DNA from: Sneathiella chinensis
GTDB lineage: Bacteria; Pseudomonadota; Alphaproteobacteria; Sneathiellales; Sneathiellaceae
Assembly: GCF_012720115.1 (NCBI RefSeq)
Contig: NZ_VNWN01000008.1
Span: forward strand, 1 to 64,000
Direction of reading: 5' to 3'
Length of the DNA: 64,000 nucleotides
Positions within the stretch are counted from its first letter, which is position 1; the number at the start of each line of letters is the position of its first letter. Positions 24,444 through 32,946 of this stretch are shown here, piece after piece. The notes under the pieces were generated by a model, which saw nothing but the letters and a program-made list of their open reading frames with translations, made no database searches and had not been told where the DNA came from. The translations under genes and the position numbers were made by a program.

Positions 24444-25001
24444 TCAGACGATATCCGATGGCTCCGGCGATCTTTTACGCCCGTTCAGCATGGCTCTGGC
24501 AAGGTTTTCGCCATGTCGCAGGCTGGCAAAAACAACCCCGCCCACATGCAGCGCCACCAGAAGAAGGATGGTGTTGGCCAGCCCTTCATGCAGGTCCTCC
24601 ACCCACTCGATCCCCCAGAAGGCATCGGTTGTGGTCATCCACCCTGTCAGGGCGGTACCGGACAGGGTCAGGATCAAGGCAATGATCATCCATCCCCCCA
24701 TCGGGTTATGGCCGATATACCGCTTCTCGCGGCCTTGCAGGGTTTCCGTCGCATAGGCCCGAAGTTCCCGATAGGGGCGGACAAACTGCATGAACCGGGC
24801 ATATCGCGACCCTGCCACGCCCCAGATCACACGGGCGGCCAACAGGGCGGCAATGAAATATCCGGTCCATTCATGAACCCGTTCCAGTTCATCCCCGGTT
24901 AGCCAGGCAAGCGCAACCCCCGCCACCAGACTCCAGTGGAACACCCGAACAAACGGGTCCCAGACCTTGACCGTCGGCTCCGTTGCTTCCGTTGGTTCCA
25001 T
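24444..25001 (-). CDS. cytochrome b561 family membrane protein
   Basis: The 185-residue protein has four membrane segments and heme-ligand histidines in RVFHWSLVAG, ERVHEWTGY and DLHEGLANTILLLVALHVGGV, as in di-heme b-type cytochromes of the b561/Ni,Fe-hydrogenase cytochrome b group. It moves electrons between quinol and a periplasmic partner. The ATG with GAGG upstream starts 4 bases after the stop of the PepSY gene, so the pair is one operon. The PepSY protein may be its partner. The operon is divergent from a two-component system that probably controls it. Confidence 0.9.
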   Translation of the reverse strand: MEPTEATEPTVKVWDPFVRVFHWSLVAGVALAWLTGDELERVHEWTGYFIAALLAARVIWGVAGSRYARFMQFVRPYRELRAYATETLQGREKRYIGHNPMGGWMIIALILTLSGTALTGWMTTTDAFWGIEWVEDLHEGLANTILLLVALHVGGVVFASLRHGENLARAMLNGRKRSPEPSDIV

Positions 25002-25005
25002 CGGC

Positions 25006-25284
25006 CTAGTCCTCAACCTTCATTTTCACCATATCGAAGGTCTTCGGATTGAAATAGACCTCAACCCGGCGCCCCTTCTCGTCAATGGCATAGGCTTCAT
25101 AGCAGCCGTCATCGGTCTTGATCCGCTTGACGGTCCAGCCGTCCTTTTCCAGCTTCTGCTGCAAGGCTTCACGAGGTTGCCACTCTGACAGCGGAACCGA
25201 ACATTTGTCATCACTGGCATAGGCCGTGGACATCCCTGAAACACCGCAGGCGACAAGGGTAACAAGCAGGACTTTTTTCATCAT
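25006..25284 (-). CDS. secreted PepSY-domain protein
   Basis: The 92-residue product begins MMKKVLLVTLVACG and has a signal peptide cut near AYA-S. The mature 70 or so residues form one PepSY domain (PREALQQKLEKDGWTVKRIKTDDGCYEAYAIDEKG, then VEVYFNPKTFDMV), with two Cys that could form a disulfide. Either of two adjacent ATGs can be used; AAGGA lies 5 or 8 bases before them. Small PepSY proteins occur with cytochrome b561 and OmpR-type two-component systems, as here. A longer upstream frame was rejected because it would run through the promoter region. Confidence 0.88.
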   Translation of the reverse strand: MMKKVLLVTLVACGVSGMSTAYASDDKCSVPLSEWQPREALQQKLEKDGWTVKRIKTDDGCYEAYAIDEKGRRVEVYFNPKTFDMVKMKVED

Positions 25285-25330
25285 AGGGTTCCTTTTATGG
25301 ATCAACATCTGAAGCCAATATGGAAAACGA

Positions 25331-25349
25331 ACCTGACGGGGACCTGAAG
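25331..25349 (-). promoter_or_regulatory. tandem operator facing the PepSY-cytochrome b561 operon
   Basis: On the minus strand this reads CTTCAGGTcccCGTCAGGT, two 8-bp direct repeats with an 11-bp period, which is the spacing bound by dimers of OmpR/PmrA-type regulators. It lies about 45 bp before the PepSY start codon. The same unit recurs in opposite orientation nearby. Confidence 0.72.
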
Positions 25350-25367
25350 ATGGCAAAAATTCATTTG

Positions 25368-25386
25368 CGTCAGGTTGACGTCAGGT
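25368..25386 (+). promoter_or_regulatory. tandem operator facing the two-component system genes
   Basis: CGTCAGGTtgaCGTCAGGT is a perfect direct repeat with an 11-bp period, about 55 bp before the response-regulator start codon. It matches the unit upstream of the PepSY gene, so the regulator probably controls both transcripts and itself. Confidence 0.75.
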
Positions 25387-25441
25387 GCCACTAGTAAGAC
25401 CTCAGTCTGAAAACACTGACACTGAAACCGGAAGACGACAG

Positions 25442-26101
25442 ATGCGCATCCTTCTGATTGAAGACGACAAGACGCTTGGCAATGCGGTCTACGCCCATAT
25501 GGCGGAAGACGGACATGCCGTCGATTGGGCTCCCACCCTGACAGAGGCCTACGACAATCTTGGCGGCGCGGATTATGATCTTGTTTTGCTGGACCTGATG
25601 CTGCCCGACGGGAAAGGTCTCGATCTGTTGCGGGGCCTGCGCACGGAAGGCAAGACCACCCCCGTCATCATCCTGACAGCACGCGACCAGATAACAGACC
25701 GCATCGACGGCCTGAATACCGGGGCCGATGACTATCTGGTCAAACCCTTCGACCTGTCGGAATTGACCGCCCGCATCGCCGCCGTGTCACGCCGATATGG
25801 TGGCAATCCCAACCCTGTGATCCGGTTGGGCGACGTTGCCATTGATCTTGGCCTGCGCTCGGCCGAGCGGGAGGGGGAGCCGATCCACCTGACCGCCAAG
25901 GAATGGATTGTCCTTGAGGCCCTTCTTCAGCGCCGGGGGATGATCCTCTCCAAACCAAAACTTGAGGAACGGTTATACAATTTCGATGCGGATTTCGACA
26001 GCAACACGGTGGAAGTCCATATCAGTCGCCTGCGCAAGAAACTCGGCCATGCGACCATCACGACCGTTCGCGGTCTCGGCTACAGGATTGACCCCTCATG
26101 A
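25442..26101 (+). CDS. OmpR/PmrA-family response regulator
   Basis: The 219-residue protein has a receiver domain with Asp8-Asp9, phosphorylated Asp51 (LLDLMLPDG) and the Lys of DDYLVKPF, then a winged-helix output domain (about 125-219) with LTAKEWIVLEALLQRRGMILSKPKLEERLYNFDADFDSNTVEVHISRLRKKLG. This resembles the QseB/PmrA group. The ATG starting MRILLIEDD was preferred over an upstream extension. It overlaps the kinase gene by 4 bases (ATGA). Confidence 0.93.
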   Translation: MRILLIEDDKTLGNAVYAHMAEDGHAVDWAPTLTEAYDNLGGADYDLVLLDLMLPDGKGLDLLRGLRTEGKTTPVIILTARDQITDRIDGLNTGADDYLVKPFDLSELTARIAAVSRRYGGNPNPVIRLGDVAIDLGLRSAEREGEPIHLTAKEWIVLEALLQRRGMILSKPKLEERLYNFDADFDSNTVEVHISRLRKKLGHATITTVRGLGYRIDPS

Positions 26102-27429
26102 CGTCCCGCCCCAGTTTGCAAAACCGCCTTGCCATTGGCATCTCCATCGGGGTTACCTTCCTGTGGCTGGCGGCGCTCGCCGCTTCTGCGCTTGTTGTCC
26201 GGCATGAACTGGATGAAGCCTTTGACAGCGCCCTGCAGGAAACAGCCCAGCGCATTCTGCCACTGGCTGTTACCGACATCATCCGGCAGGACAGAACCGC
26301 GCCCTTCCGAACCGTCGAAGCCCTTGACCGGCATGAAGAATTTTTGACCTATCTGGTACGGGACCGGTCCGGCACATTGTTGATCCAGTCCCATGATGCA
26401 AACCCGGATATCTTCCCGGCCCGACCCGCGACCGGCTTTCGCAACACGAAAACCCACCGTATTTACGGTGAAAGCGCGGTTAGCGGGACCCTGTTTCTGG
26501 AAATCGCGGAACCGCTCGCCCACCGCAAGGAAGCCACCTTCGAAGCCATCATGGCCATGCTTCTGCCCCTGTTTGCCTTTGTCCCGGCCACCCTTCTTGC
26601 CGTGATCTGGTTCGTTCGGCGCACCCTGAAACCGGTTGTCCGCTTCCGCGAGGAAATAGAACGCCGAAACAGCGCAGACCTGTCACCGGTCCAAGGCACC
26701 GGTTTGCCGCGAGAAATTGCCCCCTTGGCCGATGCGGTCAATATCCTGATGGAACGGTTGCGTTTCTCGCTGGAGGCAGAAAGAAATTTCACCGCCAACA
26801 GCGCCCACGAACTTCGCACCCCCGTGGCCGCCGCGCTGGCCCAGACCCAGCGGCTGATGGCCGAAACCCGCGATGCCGACATTCTGGCGCGGGCGCAGCA
26901 AATTGAGGGGGCCCTGAAAGGGCTTTCCCGACTGGCAGAAAAGCTGCTGCAACTGGCCAAGGCAGAAGGGGGCGGCGTTCTTGCCGAAACACCAACGGAC
27001 CTGATGGCGATCCTGCCCCATGTGACCGAGGATTATAGTCGCGTTTCCGGAACGGACAGGATCAGACTTGAAAATCCGGCTAATCTGCCGCTGATCTCGC
27101 GGCTTGATCCCGATGCGTTTGGTATCCTGATCCGCAATCTGGTTGAAAATGCCCTGAAACATGGCGCCGCTGACACACCGGTGATCCTCAGGATCACCCC
27201 GGAACAGGACATACGGATCATCAACGGCGGACCGGCCGTTGATCCGGACACCCTCACCACCCTTAAAAGACGGTTTGCAAGAGGGGCGGCCCGATCCGAC
27301 GGCTTCGGTATCGGGCTTGCCATTGCCGATACAATAGCAAGGCGAGCGGGCGGTCGCCTGAAAATACACTCGCCTGCGACAGGACAAGAAGGCGGCTTCG
27401 AGGTTGTTTTGACCCTGCCGCCGCCATAA
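26098..27429 (+). CDS. sensor histidine kinase (QseC/PmrB-like)
   Basis: The 443-residue membrane kinase has a first membrane segment at about 12-34, a periplasmic sensor domain of about 115 residues, a second segment at about 152-172, then a HAMP-like linker. His237 in NSAHELRTPVAAALAQTQ is the phosphorylated residue. The ATP-binding part has NLVENALKHG and GFGIGLAIADTIARRAGG. It should phosphorylate the regulator encoded just upstream. Its signal is unknown; related systems sense cations, antimicrobial peptides or redox state. Confidence 0.92.
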   Translation: MTSRPSLQNRLAIGISIGVTFLWLAALAASALVVRHELDEAFDSALQETAQRILPLAVTDIIRQDRTAPFRTVEALDRHEEFLTYLVRDRSGTLLIQSHDANPDIFPARPATGFRNTKTHRIYGESAVSGTLFLEIAEPLAHRKEATFEAIMAMLLPLFAFVPATLLAVIWFVRRTLKPVVRFREEIERRNSADLSPVQGTGLPREIAPLADAVNILMERLRFSLEAERNFTANSAHELRTPVAAALAQTQRLMAETRDADILARAQQIEGALKGLSRLAEKLLQLAKAEGGGVLAETPTDLMAILPHVTEDYSRVSGTDRIRLENPANLPLISRLDPDAFGILIRNLVENALKHGAADTPVILRITPEQDIRIINGGPAVDPDTLTTLKRRFARGAARSDGFGIGLAIADTIARRAGGRLKIHSPATGQEGGFEVVLTLPPP

Positions 27430-27432
27430 CAA

Positions 27433-27458
27433 AAAAGGGGGCCAAAAAGCCCCCTTTT
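27433..27458. terminator. bidirectional rho-independent terminator
   Basis: A 10-bp stem (AAAAGGGGGC with GCCCCCTTTT) lies between the convergent kinase and iron-binding protein genes and has A or T runs on both sides. Confidence 0.9.
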
Positions 27459-27476
27459 CCTGTTTATCCGAACAGC

Positions 27477-28499
27477 TTAGCGCCAGCCAACCCGGTCAAA
27501 AACCTTAACGGCCTCTGCCTGCTGATCGGCAACCTTGTCCAGACCAATGGCATCTGCCTTAAAGTCACCCCAACTGGAAACGGTCTTGTCCAGCTTGACC
27601 CCGGCCTTGACTGGATATTCATAGTTGGAAGAGGCATAGAATTCCTGTGCCTTGGTATCAGACAGGAACTCGATCAGCTTGACCGCCTCGTCCTTGTTCT
27701 TGGCGGCCTTGGTAACCGCCGCGCCGGAAATATTCACATGGGCACCGCGATCGTTCTGATTTGGCCAGAACAGGGCGACTTTCTGAACCGCATCCAGTTG
27801 CGCCTCATCGGTGGAATTCTGCATCACCCCGTAATAATAGGTATTCCCGATGGCAACATCACATTCGCCGGCGGCGGCTGCCTTGATCTGGTCCCGGTCA
27901 CCACCTTGCGGCTTGCGGGCCAGATTTTCACGGATCCCCTCTGCCCATTTTTCCGCAGCTTCAACGCCGCTATGTGCAATGATGGAGGCCAGCAGGGACT
28001 GGTTGTAGACGTTGCTGGAGGAACGAACACAAAGGCGGCCCTTCCATTTCGCCTCGGCCAGATCTTCATAAGTGGACAGGTCCGTCGCAGACACCCGGTC
28101 CTTGGCATAGAAAATGACCCGGCTCCGCACGGTCAGGCCATACCAGAACCCTTCCGGGTCGCGGTACTGGGACGGAATATTCTGCGCCAGCACATCGGAG
28201 GTAACCGGTTGCAGGACCCCGGCGGTCTTGTGCGCCATCAACCGGCTGATATCAGCGGTCAGAATGGCATCGGCCTTGCTGTTCATCCCCTCGGACTTGA
28301 GCCTTTCCAGCATTCCTTTCTTGGCGAACACAACATTCACCTTGATCCCGGTTTCCTTTTCGAAATCATCGAGAATGGGACGAATCAGCTTTTCCTGACG
28401 GTAGGAATACAAATTGACTTCTTTGGCATAGGCGGCCGCGGAGGCGGTCATGCCGCTGATTGCTGCGGCGGCGGCCAGGGCGAGGGCTGAAAGGCGCAT
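27477..28499 (-). CDS. ferric-iron ABC transporter substrate-binding protein (FbpA/IdiA-like)
   Basis: The 340-residue periplasmic protein has a signal peptide cut after AYA and the FbpA fold, with EVNLYSYRQEKLIRPILDDFEKETGIKVN at the N-terminus and the Tyr cluster GNTYYYGVM that binds ferric iron. It should bind Fe(III) for an ABC importer. No permease or ATPase gene lies beside it, so it is an orphan binding protein in this window. A Fur-like palindrome sits in its AT-rich upstream region. Confidence 0.92.
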   Translation of the reverse strand: MRLSALALAAAAAISGMTASAAAYAKEVNLYSYRQEKLIRPILDDFEKETGIKVNVVFAKKGMLERLKSEGMNSKADAILTADISRLMAHKTAGVLQPVTSDVLAQNIPSQYRDPEGFWYGLTVRSRVIFYAKDRVSATDLSTYEDLAEAKWKGRLCVRSSSNVYNQSLLASIIAHSGVEAAEKWAEGIRENLARKPQGGDRDQIKAAAAGECDVAIGNTYYYGVMQNSTDEAQLDAVQKVALFWPNQNDRGAHVNISGAAVTKAAKNKDEAVKLIEFLSDTKAQEFYASSNYEYPVKAGVKLDKTVSSWGDFKADAIGLDKVADQQAEAVKVFDRVGWR

Positions 28500-28515
28500 T
28501 AAAGTTCCTCAAATA

Positions 28516-28538
28516 CTATTAAGAATGATTATTAATAG
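28516..28538. promoter_or_regulatory. Fur-like palindrome upstream of the iron-binding protein gene
   Basis: CTATTAA and TTAATAG arms flank nine bases (GAATGATTA) in an AT-rich region 17 to 39 bp before the start codon. Symmetry, composition and target gene fit an iron-responsive operator (Fur or Irr). A second region with similar bases (TTATGATAGTCGTTC) lies about 40 bp further upstream. Confidence 0.6.
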
Positions 28539-28644
28539 CCGAATTTTTATCACGCCAAAACCCTATTGGCAACTCATTATGATAGTCGTTCGCAAATTAA
28601 TAGTTCGAAAAGTAGCTATTCGAAACCGGTTTTGGCAAAAAGAA

Positions 28645-28663
28645 AGGGCGGATAAACCGCCCT
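28645..28663 (-). terminator. terminator of the alanine dehydrogenase operon
   Basis: A 7-bp stem (AGGGCGG with CCGCCCT) with a 5-base loop is followed on the minus strand by TTCTTTTT. Confidence 0.78.
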
Positions 28664-28685
28664 GTCCTGCTCATCTGTTTCCGGG

Positions 28686-29804
28686 TCACCCGCGGATCAC
28701 CTCGGCTGCCGGGGTATAGGGCAGCTTCAGGTCATCGGCGACGGCCTTGTTGGTGACCCGTCCCGTATAAATATTCAACCCTTCCAGAAGATACGGGTCC
28801 TCCGCCAGCGCCGCCCGGTATCCCTTGTTGGCCAGCGCCATGGTAAAGGGCATGGTTGCGTTGTTCAGCGCAAAGGTCGATGTCCGGGCCACCGCGCCCG
28901 GCATGTTCGCCACGCAGTAATGCACCACGCCATCCACCACATAGGTCGGCTCGCGGTGGGTTGTGGGCCGGGATGTTTCAAAACATCCGCCCTGATCAAT
29001 GGCCACATCCACGACAACGGCCCCATCCTTCATCTTGGCAAGGTCACTACGCTTGACCAGCTTGGGCGCCATGGCCCCCGGAATCAGCACCGCACCGATC
29101 ACCAGATCCGCCTTCGAGATATACTCTTCCACGGTTTCATCATTGGAATAGATGGTTTTCAGGTGCGGCCCATACAGGGCATCCAATTCCGCCAGTCGCG
29201 TCTGGGACTTGTCCAGAACCGTGACATTGGCGCCCAGCCCCATTGCCATTCTGGCCGCGTTGACCCCAACGACCCCGCCGCCAAGGACAACCACCTCGGC
29301 CGCCGGAACGCCCGGCACACCACCAAGAAGCACACCGGCACCGCCCTGCCGCAATTCAAGACAGTGAGCACCGGCCTGAACGGACATCCTGCCGGCCACC
29401 TCACTCATCGGGGCCAACAACGGCAACCCACCCCGCGGGCTGGTCACCGTTTCATAGGCAATCCCCACACAGCCCGATGCCAACAGGGCCTGTGTCAGGT
29501 CAGGGTCCGGTGCAAGATGCAGATAGGCAAACAGGACCTGTCCCTCACGCAGCAGTTCGCATTCATGAGGCTGTGGTTCCTTTACTTTTACAATCATCTC
29601 GGCAGAGGCGTAGATTTCCTCTGCCGTATCAATGATTTTTGCGCCAGCCTGACGGTAATCCTCGTCGGACAAACCGATCCGAATGCCCCCGTCTTTTTCA
29701 ACAAGGACCTCATGACCGTTCCCCACCGCCTCACGAACAGCCGCAGGGGTCATTCCAATTCTGGATTCCAGTGTTTTTATTTCTGCTGGCACACCTATCA
29801 ACAT
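28686..29804 (-). CDS. ald: alanine dehydrogenase
   Basis: The 372-residue length and MLIGVPAEIKTLESRIGMTPAAV start are typical of Ald. It has the pyruvate-site region KVKEPQPHECELLREGQVLFAYLHLAPD, and a Rossmann motif VLGGGVVGVNAARMAMGLGANVTVLD. It converts alanine and NAD to pyruvate, ammonium and NADH. AGGAG lies 8 bases before the chosen ATG. It follows an omega-amino acid:pyruvate aminotransferase by 25 bases, so it can regenerate pyruvate for that enzyme. Confidence 0.95.
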   Translation of the reverse strand: MLIGVPAEIKTLESRIGMTPAAVREAVGNGHEVLVEKDGGIRIGLSDEDYRQAGAKIIDTAEEIYASAEMIVKVKEPQPHECELLREGQVLFAYLHLAPDPDLTQALLASGCVGIAYETVTSPRGGLPLLAPMSEVAGRMSVQAGAHCLELRQGGAGVLLGGVPGVPAAEVVVLGGGVVGVNAARMAMGLGANVTVLDKSQTRLAELDALYGPHLKTIYSNDETVEEYISKADLVIGAVLIPGAMAPKLVKRSDLAKMKDGAVVVDVAIDQGGCFETSRPTTHREPTYVVDGVVHYCVANMPGAVARTSTFALNNATMPFTMALANKGYRAALAEDPYLLEGLNIYTGRVTNKAVADDLKLPYTPAAEVIRG

Positions 29805-29829
29805 GCAGTCGTCTCCTGTTTGCCTAAAT

Positions 29830-31158
29830 TCATGCAATCTCCCCCAATACCGTGCGGATGGTATCAAAAATCTGGTCGATATGCTCTTTTTCGATGATCA
29901 GCGGCGGTGACAGGGCAATGATATCGCCCGTGGTCCGGATCAGGACGCCCTTCTCGTAGCATTTGAGGAAGGCCTCGAACGCCCGGGCGGTCGGCTTGCC
30001 GGGGATCGGCTCCAGTTCGATGGCACCAATCAGCCCCAGGTTCCGAAGATCAATCACATGCGGCGCCCCTTTCAGGGAGTGAACCGCATCTTCCCAGTAT
30101 CCGGCCAGATCATTGGCCCGCTCGAACAGTCCTTCTTCCTTGTAGACGTCCAGGGTTGCCAGACCGGCGGCCGCCGCGACCGGATGTCCGGAATAGGTAT
30201 AACCGTGGAACAGCTCGATCATGTTTTCCGGGCCGTTCATGAAGGTATCGTAGATTTCCTTGGAGCAGATCACACCGCCCATGGGGATGGTGCCGCTGGT
30301 CAGGCCCTTTGCCATCGTGATCATATCCGGCTTGACGCCGAAATATTCCGTGGCGAAAGACGCGCCAAGGCGACCAAAACCGGTGATCACCTCATCAAAG
30401 ATCAACAGGATGCCATGCTTGTCGCAAATATCCCGAAGCCGCTGCAGATATCCCTTTGGCGGCAGGATCACGCCGGTTGACCCGGCCACCGGCTCCACGA
30501 TCACCGCGGCAATGGTGGACGCATCATGCAGGGTGACAATCCGCTCCAGTTCATCGGCAAGGTCGCCGCCATGTTCCGGGATACCCCGTGAAAACGCATT
30601 CTTTTCCGGCAGGTGGGTGTGCGGCATATGGTCAACGCCGGTCAGCAGGGTGCCAAAGGTCTTGCGGTTGGCAACAATGCCGCCGACGGAAATGCCGCCA
30701 AACCCGACGCCGTGATAGCCCCGCTCCCGACCGATCAGGCGGGTCCGGGTTCCATCCCCCTTGGCGCGGTGATAGGCCAGCGCGATTTTCAGCGCCGTAT
30801 CCACGGACTCGGAGCCGGAGTTGGTGAAGAACACATGATCCAGCCCGTTGGGCAACATGGCCGAAATCCGGGCCGCCAGTTCAAAGACTTTCGGGTGCCC
30901 CATCTGGAAGGCTGGCGCGTAATCCATTTCCGCGATCTGTTCGCTGACCGCCTTGACGATCCGGTCCGGGCTATGCCCCGCATTGACGCACCACAGTCCG
31001 GCCGTGCCGTCCAGCACCTTGCCGCCCTCGGCATTGGTATAGTGCATCCCCTTGGCGCTCACCAGCATGCGCGGGTTCGCCTTGAATTGCCTGTTGGCCG
31101 TAAATGGCATCCAGAAGGCGTCAAGATTGTTGGACGCTGTCCCTGATGTATTGGTCAT
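29830..31158 (-). CDS. omega-amino acid:pyruvate aminotransferase (class III)
   Basis: The 442-residue PLP enzyme resembles beta-alanine:pyruvate transaminase throughout: FWMPFTANRQFKANPRML, GLWCVNAGH, FTNSGSESVDTALK, RGYHGVGFGG, LLIFDEVITGFGRLG and the Schiff-base Lys in MITMAKGLTSG. It moves an amino group from beta-alanine or another terminal amine to pyruvate, giving alanine, which the downstream alanine dehydrogenase recycles. The gene is divergent from an XRE-cupin regulator likely to control it. Taurine or putrescine derivatives are also possible donors. Confidence 0.93.
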   Translation of the reverse strand: MTNTSGTASNNLDAFWMPFTANRQFKANPRMLVSAKGMHYTNAEGGKVLDGTAGLWCVNAGHSPDRIVKAVSEQIAEMDYAPAFQMGHPKVFELAARISAMLPNGLDHVFFTNSGSESVDTALKIALAYHRAKGDGTRTRLIGRERGYHGVGFGGISVGGIVANRKTFGTLLTGVDHMPHTHLPEKNAFSRGIPEHGGDLADELERIVTLHDASTIAAVIVEPVAGSTGVILPPKGYLQRLRDICDKHGILLIFDEVITGFGRLGASFATEYFGVKPDMITMAKGLTSGTIPMGGVICSKEIYDTFMNGPENMIELFHGYTYSGHPVAAAAGLATLDVYKEEGLFERANDLAGYWEDAVHSLKGAPHVIDLRNLGLIGAIELEPIPGKPTARAFEAFLKCYEKGVLIRTTGDIIALSPPLIIEKEHIDQIFDTIRTVLGEIA

Positions 31159-31226
31159 TTCACTTCTCCCGGTTGGTTGTTGGCTGGAACGGTATCAAGG
31201 CCATTAAAATACACAAGCAAAAAAAC

Positions 31227-31238
31227 ATTCCTTGGAAT
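31227..31238. promoter_or_regulatory. short palindrome in the aminotransferase/XRE-cupin gap
   Basis: ATTCC and GGAAT are separated by two bases in the divergent promoter region. It is a candidate operator for the XRE-cupin protein. Confidence 0.4.
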
Positions 31239-31272
31239 CCCGCCATTTATCACTTTCCTGTCCGGTTTTCCT

Positions 31273-31288
31273 GTTTAAAATAATAAAC
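31273..31288. promoter_or_regulatory. AT-rich inverted repeat before the XRE-cupin gene
   Basis: GTTTA and TAAAC arms are separated by six bases and lie about 30 bp before the regulator's start. It may overlap its promoter and serve autoregulation. Confidence 0.35.
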
Positions 31289-31315
31289 ACTTTTTTCGAA
31301 TCATGGGAGCGTGTA

Positions 31316-31864
31316 ATGGACTTTGACCTGGGAGCCCGACTTCGATCCTTGCGAGAACAGCATGGCCTGTCACAACGGGAACTGGCCAAACGGGCCGGAG
31401 TGACCAACGGCACCATCTCGGCCATTGAACAAAACCGGACCAGCCCGGCGGTCGGATCCCTGAAAAAAGTACTCGACGGTTTCCCCATAGCCCTGTCGGA
31501 ATTCTTTGCAAATGACTTTTCCTCCCACCGGAAAATTTTCTTTCAGGCCAGTGAACTGACCCCCATCACCGAAGGCAATATCGAATACAAACAGATCGGG
31601 CGCGACCTGACCGGCAAGGCCCTGCAGGTTTTGCATGAACATTACGCCCCCGGTGCGGATACGGGGCGCACCCTTCTCTCCCATCAGGGGGAGGAAGCGG
31701 GCGTTGTGGTCAAGGGCCGGTTGGAGGTCACCGTCGGAAGCGAGAGAAAAATTCTGAAAGCCGGTGACGCCTTCTATTTTGAAAGCCACCGGCCCCATCG
31801 CTTCCGCTGTGTTGGCGAGGAAGATGCCATCGTCATTTCCGCCTGCACGCCCCCCAGTTTTTAA
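31316..31864 (+). CDS. XRE-family regulator with cupin domain (PuuR-like)
   Basis: The 182-residue protein joins an N-terminal helix-turn-helix (about 5-60, LRSLREQHGLSQRELAKRAGVTNGTISAIEQNRTSPAVGSLKKVLDGFPI) to a C-terminal cupin barrel (about 100-180, with GRTLLSHQGEEAGVVVKGRLEVTVG and GDAFYFESHRPHRF). Proteins of this design repress amine catabolism genes and bind the amine or an intermediate in the cupin. GGGAG lies before the ATG. It is divergent from the aminotransferase-ald operon, its likely target. Confidence 0.92.
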   Translation: MDFDLGARLRSLREQHGLSQRELAKRAGVTNGTISAIEQNRTSPAVGSLKKVLDGFPIALSEFFANDFSSHRKIFFQASELTPITEGNIEYKQIGRDLTGKALQVLHEHYAPGADTGRTLLSHQGEEAGVVVKGRLEVTVGSERKILKAGDAFYFESHRPHRFRCVGEEDAIVISACTPPSF

Positions 31865-31882
31865 GAATAGGGGATCAGGCCT

Positions 31883-32941
31883 TTAAAGGGGGTTTCCAGC
31901 GCCGACCGCGTCAGCCACAGAGGCATGGCCGTCCCGCACCAGAAGCGCATCAAGACCTTCCGCAATTTTACGGGCAAGATACGGCCCTTCATACACCATC
32001 GCGGAATAGAACTGGATCAGGGATGCCCCGGCCCGGATCCGGTTATAGGCATCCTCGGCGCTTTGGATGCCCCCGACACCCACCAGCGGGATCTTCCCGC
32101 CAGTGATCCGGTACATATCCGACAGCAATCCCAGCGCCAAAGGCTTCAGCGGTGCACCGCTCAACCCACCCATTTCCTGCCGGTAAGGGCTTTTCAGAGT
32201 TTCCGGCCGGGTGATGGTGGTATTGCTGATAATCAGGCCGTCCAGCTTCATGTCCAGCGCCACGGCGCCGATATCCGCCTTGTCCTCTTCGGTCAGGTCG
32301 GGGGCGATTTTCAGCAGCAACGGAATGGATCGGCTGCCCGCATCCGGCAGGCTGGACCGGGCTTCCATCATGCGGCCCAACAGGTCTTCCAGTTCCCCAC
32401 GCCCCTGCAAGGCCCGCAAGCCGGGTGTGTTGGGCGACGAGATATTGATGGTGACGTAATCGGACAGGGGGGCAAGGCGCTTCAGGCCCGCGACATAGTC
32501 CCCGATCCGGTCTTCGCTGTCCTTGTTGGCCCCAAGGTTGGCACCGACAATACCGGTCCCCTTGCGGCGCTTGAAGTTGGCTTCCGCCGCGTCCAGCCCG
32601 CGATTGTTGAACCCGAGGCGATTGATCACCGCCCGATCTTCTTTCAGGCGGAAAATACGGGGCTTCGGATTGCCGGCCTGCGGCTTGGGTGTCACGCTGC
32701 CTGCCTCAACAAAGCCAAAGCCCAGCCCGGCAAGCGGGTCCAGAACATCCCCGTTCTTGTCATATCCGGCGGACAGGCCAACCGGGTTTGGGAAGGTCAG
32801 GCCGAAAACCGTGGTCGCCAACCGGTCACTGGTCACCGGGCCCACGGACGGGACAAGGCCGCTTTTCAACGCCGTCAGCGAAAGATTATGCGCCCGCTCG
32901 GCATCAAGGGTGAACAGCAGGGGAGAGAGGATTTTATACAT
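31883..32941 (-). CDS. pyrD: dihydroorotate dehydrogenase (quinone), class 2
   Basis: The 352-residue flavoprotein oxidises dihydroorotate to orotate at the inner membrane and reduces quinone. The N-terminal MYKILSPLLFTLDAERAHNLS is the class 2 membrane-association helix. Further landmarks are FPNPVGLSAGYDKNG, INRLGFNNRG, NISSPNTPGLRALQGR with the catalytic Ser, and LVGVGGIQSAEDAYNRIRAGASLIQ. AAGGA lies 9 bases before this ATG; an ATG three codons earlier overlaps the stop of the upstream DUF952 gene but has no spacing for that ribosome site. Confidence 0.95.
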   Translation of the reverse strand: MYKILSPLLFTLDAERAHNLSLTALKSGLVPSVGPVTSDRLATTVFGLTFPNPVGLSAGYDKNGDVLDPLAGLGFGFVEAGSVTPKPQAGNPKPRIFRLKEDRAVINRLGFNNRGLDAAEANFKRRKGTGIVGANLGANKDSEDRIGDYVAGLKRLAPLSDYVTINISSPNTPGLRALQGRGELEDLLGRMMEARSSLPDAGSRSIPLLLKIAPDLTEEDKADIGAVALDMKLDGLIISNTTITRPETLKSPYRQEMGGLSGAPLKPLALGLLSDMYRITGGKIPLVGVGGIQSAEDAYNRIRAGASLIQFYSAMVYEGPYLARKIAEGLDALLVRDGHASVADAVGAGNPL

Positions 32942-32946
32942 GGATG

